Assembly (NCBI GenBank): GCA_041398225.1
Contig: JAWKVD010000008.1
Span: 1-64,000 of the forward strand
Direction: 5' to 3'
DNA length: 64,000 nt
From: JAWKVD01 sp041398225
Lineage (GTDB): Bacteria; Pseudomonadota; Alphaproteobacteria; Caulobacterales; Hyphomonadaceae
Both the position numbers and the translations under genes were made by a program. Of this stretch, positions 62,160 to 64,000 are shown one piece after another; within the stretch, counting starts at the first letter, position 1; every line of letters starts with the position of its first letter. The notes beneath the pieces were generated by a model. The model did no database searches. It saw only the letters and a list, made by a program, of their open reading frames with translations, and was not told the DNA's origin.

Positions 62160-63323
62160 CTAGATCTCTTCGCCGAGCTTGTGCTTGCGCGCCAGTTCGC
62201 GGCCGATGATCATCTGCTGGATCTGCGTCGTGCCTTCATAGAGACGCAGGATGCGCACGTCGCGATAGAAGCGCTCCACGGCGTAGTCGGCGATGTAGCC
62301 GGCGCCGCCATGCACCTGAACGGCGCGGTCGGCCACGCGGCCCACCATCTCGGTGCAGAACATCTTGGTCGCCGAAGCCAGCAGGGTCACGCCCTCTTTC
62401 CGGTCGAAGCGCCGGGCGCCGTCCAGAACCATCGAGCGGCCGGCCTGCGTCTCGGCGTAGCTGTCCGCGATCAGCGCCGCGACCAGCTGGTGTTCGATGA
62501 TCGGCTTGCCGAACTGTTTCCGCTCGGCGGCGTAGTTCACCATCTCCTCGATCAGGCGTTCGGCGATGCCCACCGACAGCGCGGAGATGTGGAAGCGGCC
62601 GCGGTCGAGCACCGACATCGCCACCTTGAACCCTTCGCCTTCGCCGCCGATGCGGTTGGCGGCGGGCACGCGCACGCCGTCGAAATTCACGTCGCAGACA
62701 TTGGCGCCCTGCTGGCCCATCTTCTTCTCGGGCTTGCCGACCGACAGGCCGGGCGAATTGCGCTCGACGATGAAGGCGGAGACGCCCTTGGGTCCCGGCT
62801 TATCGGGATCGGTGCGCGCCATCACGGTGAACAGGTCGGCCTTGTCGGCGTTGGTGATGAAGCGCTTGGAGCCGGTCAGCACATAGTCGTCGCCGTCGCG
62901 CACGGCGCGGGTCTTCACCGATCCGGCGTCGGAGCCGGCTTCCGGTTCAGTCAGCGCGAAAGACGTGACGACCTCGCCGGCGGCGATGCGGGGAAGCCAG
63001 GCGTTCTTCTGCTCGTCGTCGCCGAACATCACCAGCGCCTGGCTGCCGATGCCGACATTGGTGCCGAAGGTGGAGCGGAAGGCCGGCGAGGTGCGTCCCA
63101 TCTCGAGGATCACCAGCGCCTCCTCCTCCATGGTCAGGCCAAGCCCGCCATAGGTCTCGGAAATGGAGAGGCCGAACAGGCCCAGCTCGCGCATCTGCTG
63201 CACGACGTCGTCGGGCATGCGGTTCTCGCTGGCGACGGTCTCCTCAAGCGGCACGCAGACCTCGCGCACGAAGCGCCGGACCATGTCGATCAGCTGGCGG
63301 CGGGTCTCAGGATCAAGGGCCAT
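62160..63323 (-). CDS. Acyl-CoA dehydrogenase
   Basis: A 387-residue FAD-dependent acyl-CoA dehydrogenase, oxidising acyl-CoA at the alpha-beta position with electrons passed to ETF. Seen: FGLSISETYGGLGLTMEE, SFALTEPEAGSDAGSVKTRA, IAERLIEEMVNYAAERKQFG, QVHGGAGYIADYAVERFYRD and the end IRLYEGTTQIQQMIIGRE, where the Glu in LYEGT is the catalytic base position. The chain-length preference is unknown. Located 55 bases from mnmC. Confidence 0.93.
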   Translation of the reverse strand: MALDPETRRQLIDMVRRFVREVCVPLEETVASENRMPDDVVQQMRELGLFGLSISETYGGLGLTMEEEALVILEMGRTSPAFRSTFGTNVGIGSQALVMFGDDEQKNAWLPRIAAGEVVTSFALTEPEAGSDAGSVKTRAVRDGDDYVLTGSKRFITNADKADLFTVMARTDPDKPGPKGVSAFIVERNSPGLSVGKPEKKMGQQGANVCDVNFDGVRVPAANRIGGEGEGFKVAMSVLDRGRFHISALSVGIAERLIEEMVNYAAERKQFGKPIIEHQLVAALIADSYAETQAGRSMVLDGARRFDRKEGVTLLASATKMFCTEMVGRVADRAVQVHGGAGYIADYAVERFYRDVRILRLYEGTTQIQQMIIGRELARKHKLGEEI

Positions 63324-63419
63324 AACGAAACAGTCTCCGAAGCATCGCTCCGGAGACTGCTATTCCGCGAACGGTCCGCGTCAAGTCGGGCGGCGTCTGC
63401 GCGCCCGAAAGACGGGCTC

Positions 63420-63752
63420 CTATTCGTTGATCTTGACCGTGATCGGACCCATTTCGGATTCGATCTCGAAGCTGTCGCCCGGGTTCTTGTCTTCCGGATA
63501 CGCCACGCAGCGCTCGTCCGGCTGGAAGTCGGACGTGGTGCAGAGCTGGCCGTCCTTGATCGCCCAGGTGCCGGAGAACGGCATGTCCATGGCGACGCCG
63601 CTGAAGGTGCCGTCCTCGGCGTAGTTGACCGGGATCTCCATGCCCTGAATGGACATGATGACGCCCTTGGTGGTGACGTTGGTCAGCGTGTCGGCGAAGG
63701 CGGGCGCCGCGACGACGGCGGCGGCGGACGCCGCGACAAGCAGAATGCGCAT
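63420..63752 (-). CDS. Small exported hypothetical protein
   Basis: A 110-residue protein with a signal peptide (ILLVAASAAAVVAAPAFA, cleaved after AFA). The mature part is short and beta-rich (GVIMSIQGMEIPVNYAEDGT, FSGVAMDMPFSGTWAIKDGQ), with Cys in QLCTTSDF and ERCVAYPE that could form a disulfide. No family recognised. The ribosome site GAGGAGAC precedes ATG 63752. Confidence 0.7.
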   Translation of the reverse strand: MRILLVAASAAAVVAAPAFADTLTNVTTKGVIMSIQGMEIPVNYAEDGTFSGVAMDMPFSGTWAIKDGQLCTTSDFQPDERCVAYPEDKNPGDSFEIESEMGPITVKINE

Positions 63753-63815
63753 GGGGAGTCTCCTCGTTGAGCGCGTTTTCGCGCCGGTCGAGAATAGGAA
63801 ACTTCCGAGTTTCGC

Positions 63816-64000
63816 TCAAGCGCGCGCTGCTGCGGCCACCTTGTCGTAGAAGGCGCGGCTGTCGCGCACGAAAACCTCCTTGGTGAAGGTCGCCTCGTAG
63901 GCGGCGCGTCCGCCCGCGACCAGCCGTTCGGCGAGGCCGGGCTCGGAAATCACCCGCTGCATCGCGGTCGCCAGCGCCTCGACATTGTCCTTGGGGATCA
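63816..64000 (-). CDS. Glycosyltransferase family 4/1, C-terminal part (partial)
   Basis: Sixty-one residues at the right edge; the N-terminus lies outside the window. The segment IPKDNVEALATAMQRVISEP, GLAERLVAGGRAAYEATFTK, EVFVRDSRAFYDKV is the typical end of a GT-B glycosyltransferase (PxDxxALAxAI, then a helix with LGxxGR-like residues). Donor and acceptor cannot be told. Confidence 0.75.
   Translation of the reverse strand, partial: IPKDNVEALATAMQRVISEPGLAERLVAGGRAAYEATFTKEVFVRDSRAFYDKVAAAARA

Overview
The window reads as an ordinary chromosomal segment from a GC-rich alphaproteobacterium, most likely in the Caulobacterales/Maricaulales (Hyphomonadaceae-like) group. This rests on the cell-cycle genes trcR (DUF1013) and rcdA (DUF1465), a CC0125-type lipoprotein, an HNE_0200/SO2930-type cytochrome pair, and the alphaproteobacterial tol-pal/tilS/ftsH and psp gene sets. 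I see no tRNA, rRNA, insertion sequence, prophage or CRISPR array. The taxonomic call is inference, because there is no rRNA gene to anchor it.

Layout. 1-8 kb: 5' part of coaBC (minus strand), a GFA protein, an aldehyde dehydrogenase, a lipoprotein, a family 2 glycosyltransferase, a minus-strand gpsA/YciI/exported methyltransferase group, and a TetR regulator divergent from gpsA. 8-11.2 kb: a 44-residue membrane protein followed by a structured, terminator-ended RNA candidate, then a phospholipase-C-like/DUF4332 protein and an RcnB-like protein. 11.2-17.8 kb: an M23 lipoprotein, the beta-helix/diheme cytochrome pair, a penicillin-acylase-family enzyme and a 2-hydroxyacid dehydrogenase. 17.8-22.2 kb: two DUF465 genes, trcR with an attenuator-like leader, a quinone oxidoreductase, DUF1192, rcdA and rpmE. 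22.6-28.7 kb: an ABC exporter, a methyltransferase, a TerB-like protein, an SDR, a GNAT and a YcgN protein.

29.4-36.3 kb holds ruvC-ruvA and, separated by four unrelated genes, ruvB. 36.3-41.8 kb holds exported proteins: a nucleotide pyrophosphatase, an FG-GAP protein, an SRPBCC lipoprotein and a B3 metallo-beta-lactamase. 42-52 kb is the envelope block, read right to left: ybgC-tolQ-tolR-tolA-tolB-pal-cpoB-ybjN-tilS-ftsH. 52-55.5 kb holds a membrane protein, a MORN protein and a WecG-type glycosyltransferase.

55.5-60.3 kb is the most unusual part. pspF diverges from a sigma-54-driven psp operon containing a 44-residue membrane peptide, pspA, pspB, pspC, a 77-residue membrane protein and four small PspB-like paralogues. 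These four share a C-terminal coiled-coil motif, and one has lost its membrane helix. Three copies of a TGGCG-N5-CGCCA operator lie between pspF and the promoter. 60.3-64 kb: mnmC, an acyl-CoA dehydrogenase, a small exported protein and the end of a glycosyltransferase.

Two signals span genes. One is a set of short 12-14 bp tandem duplications that repeat the stop codon just after several genes. The other is leader or 3'-UTR RNA structure at trcR and after the 44-residue protein near 8.2 kb.
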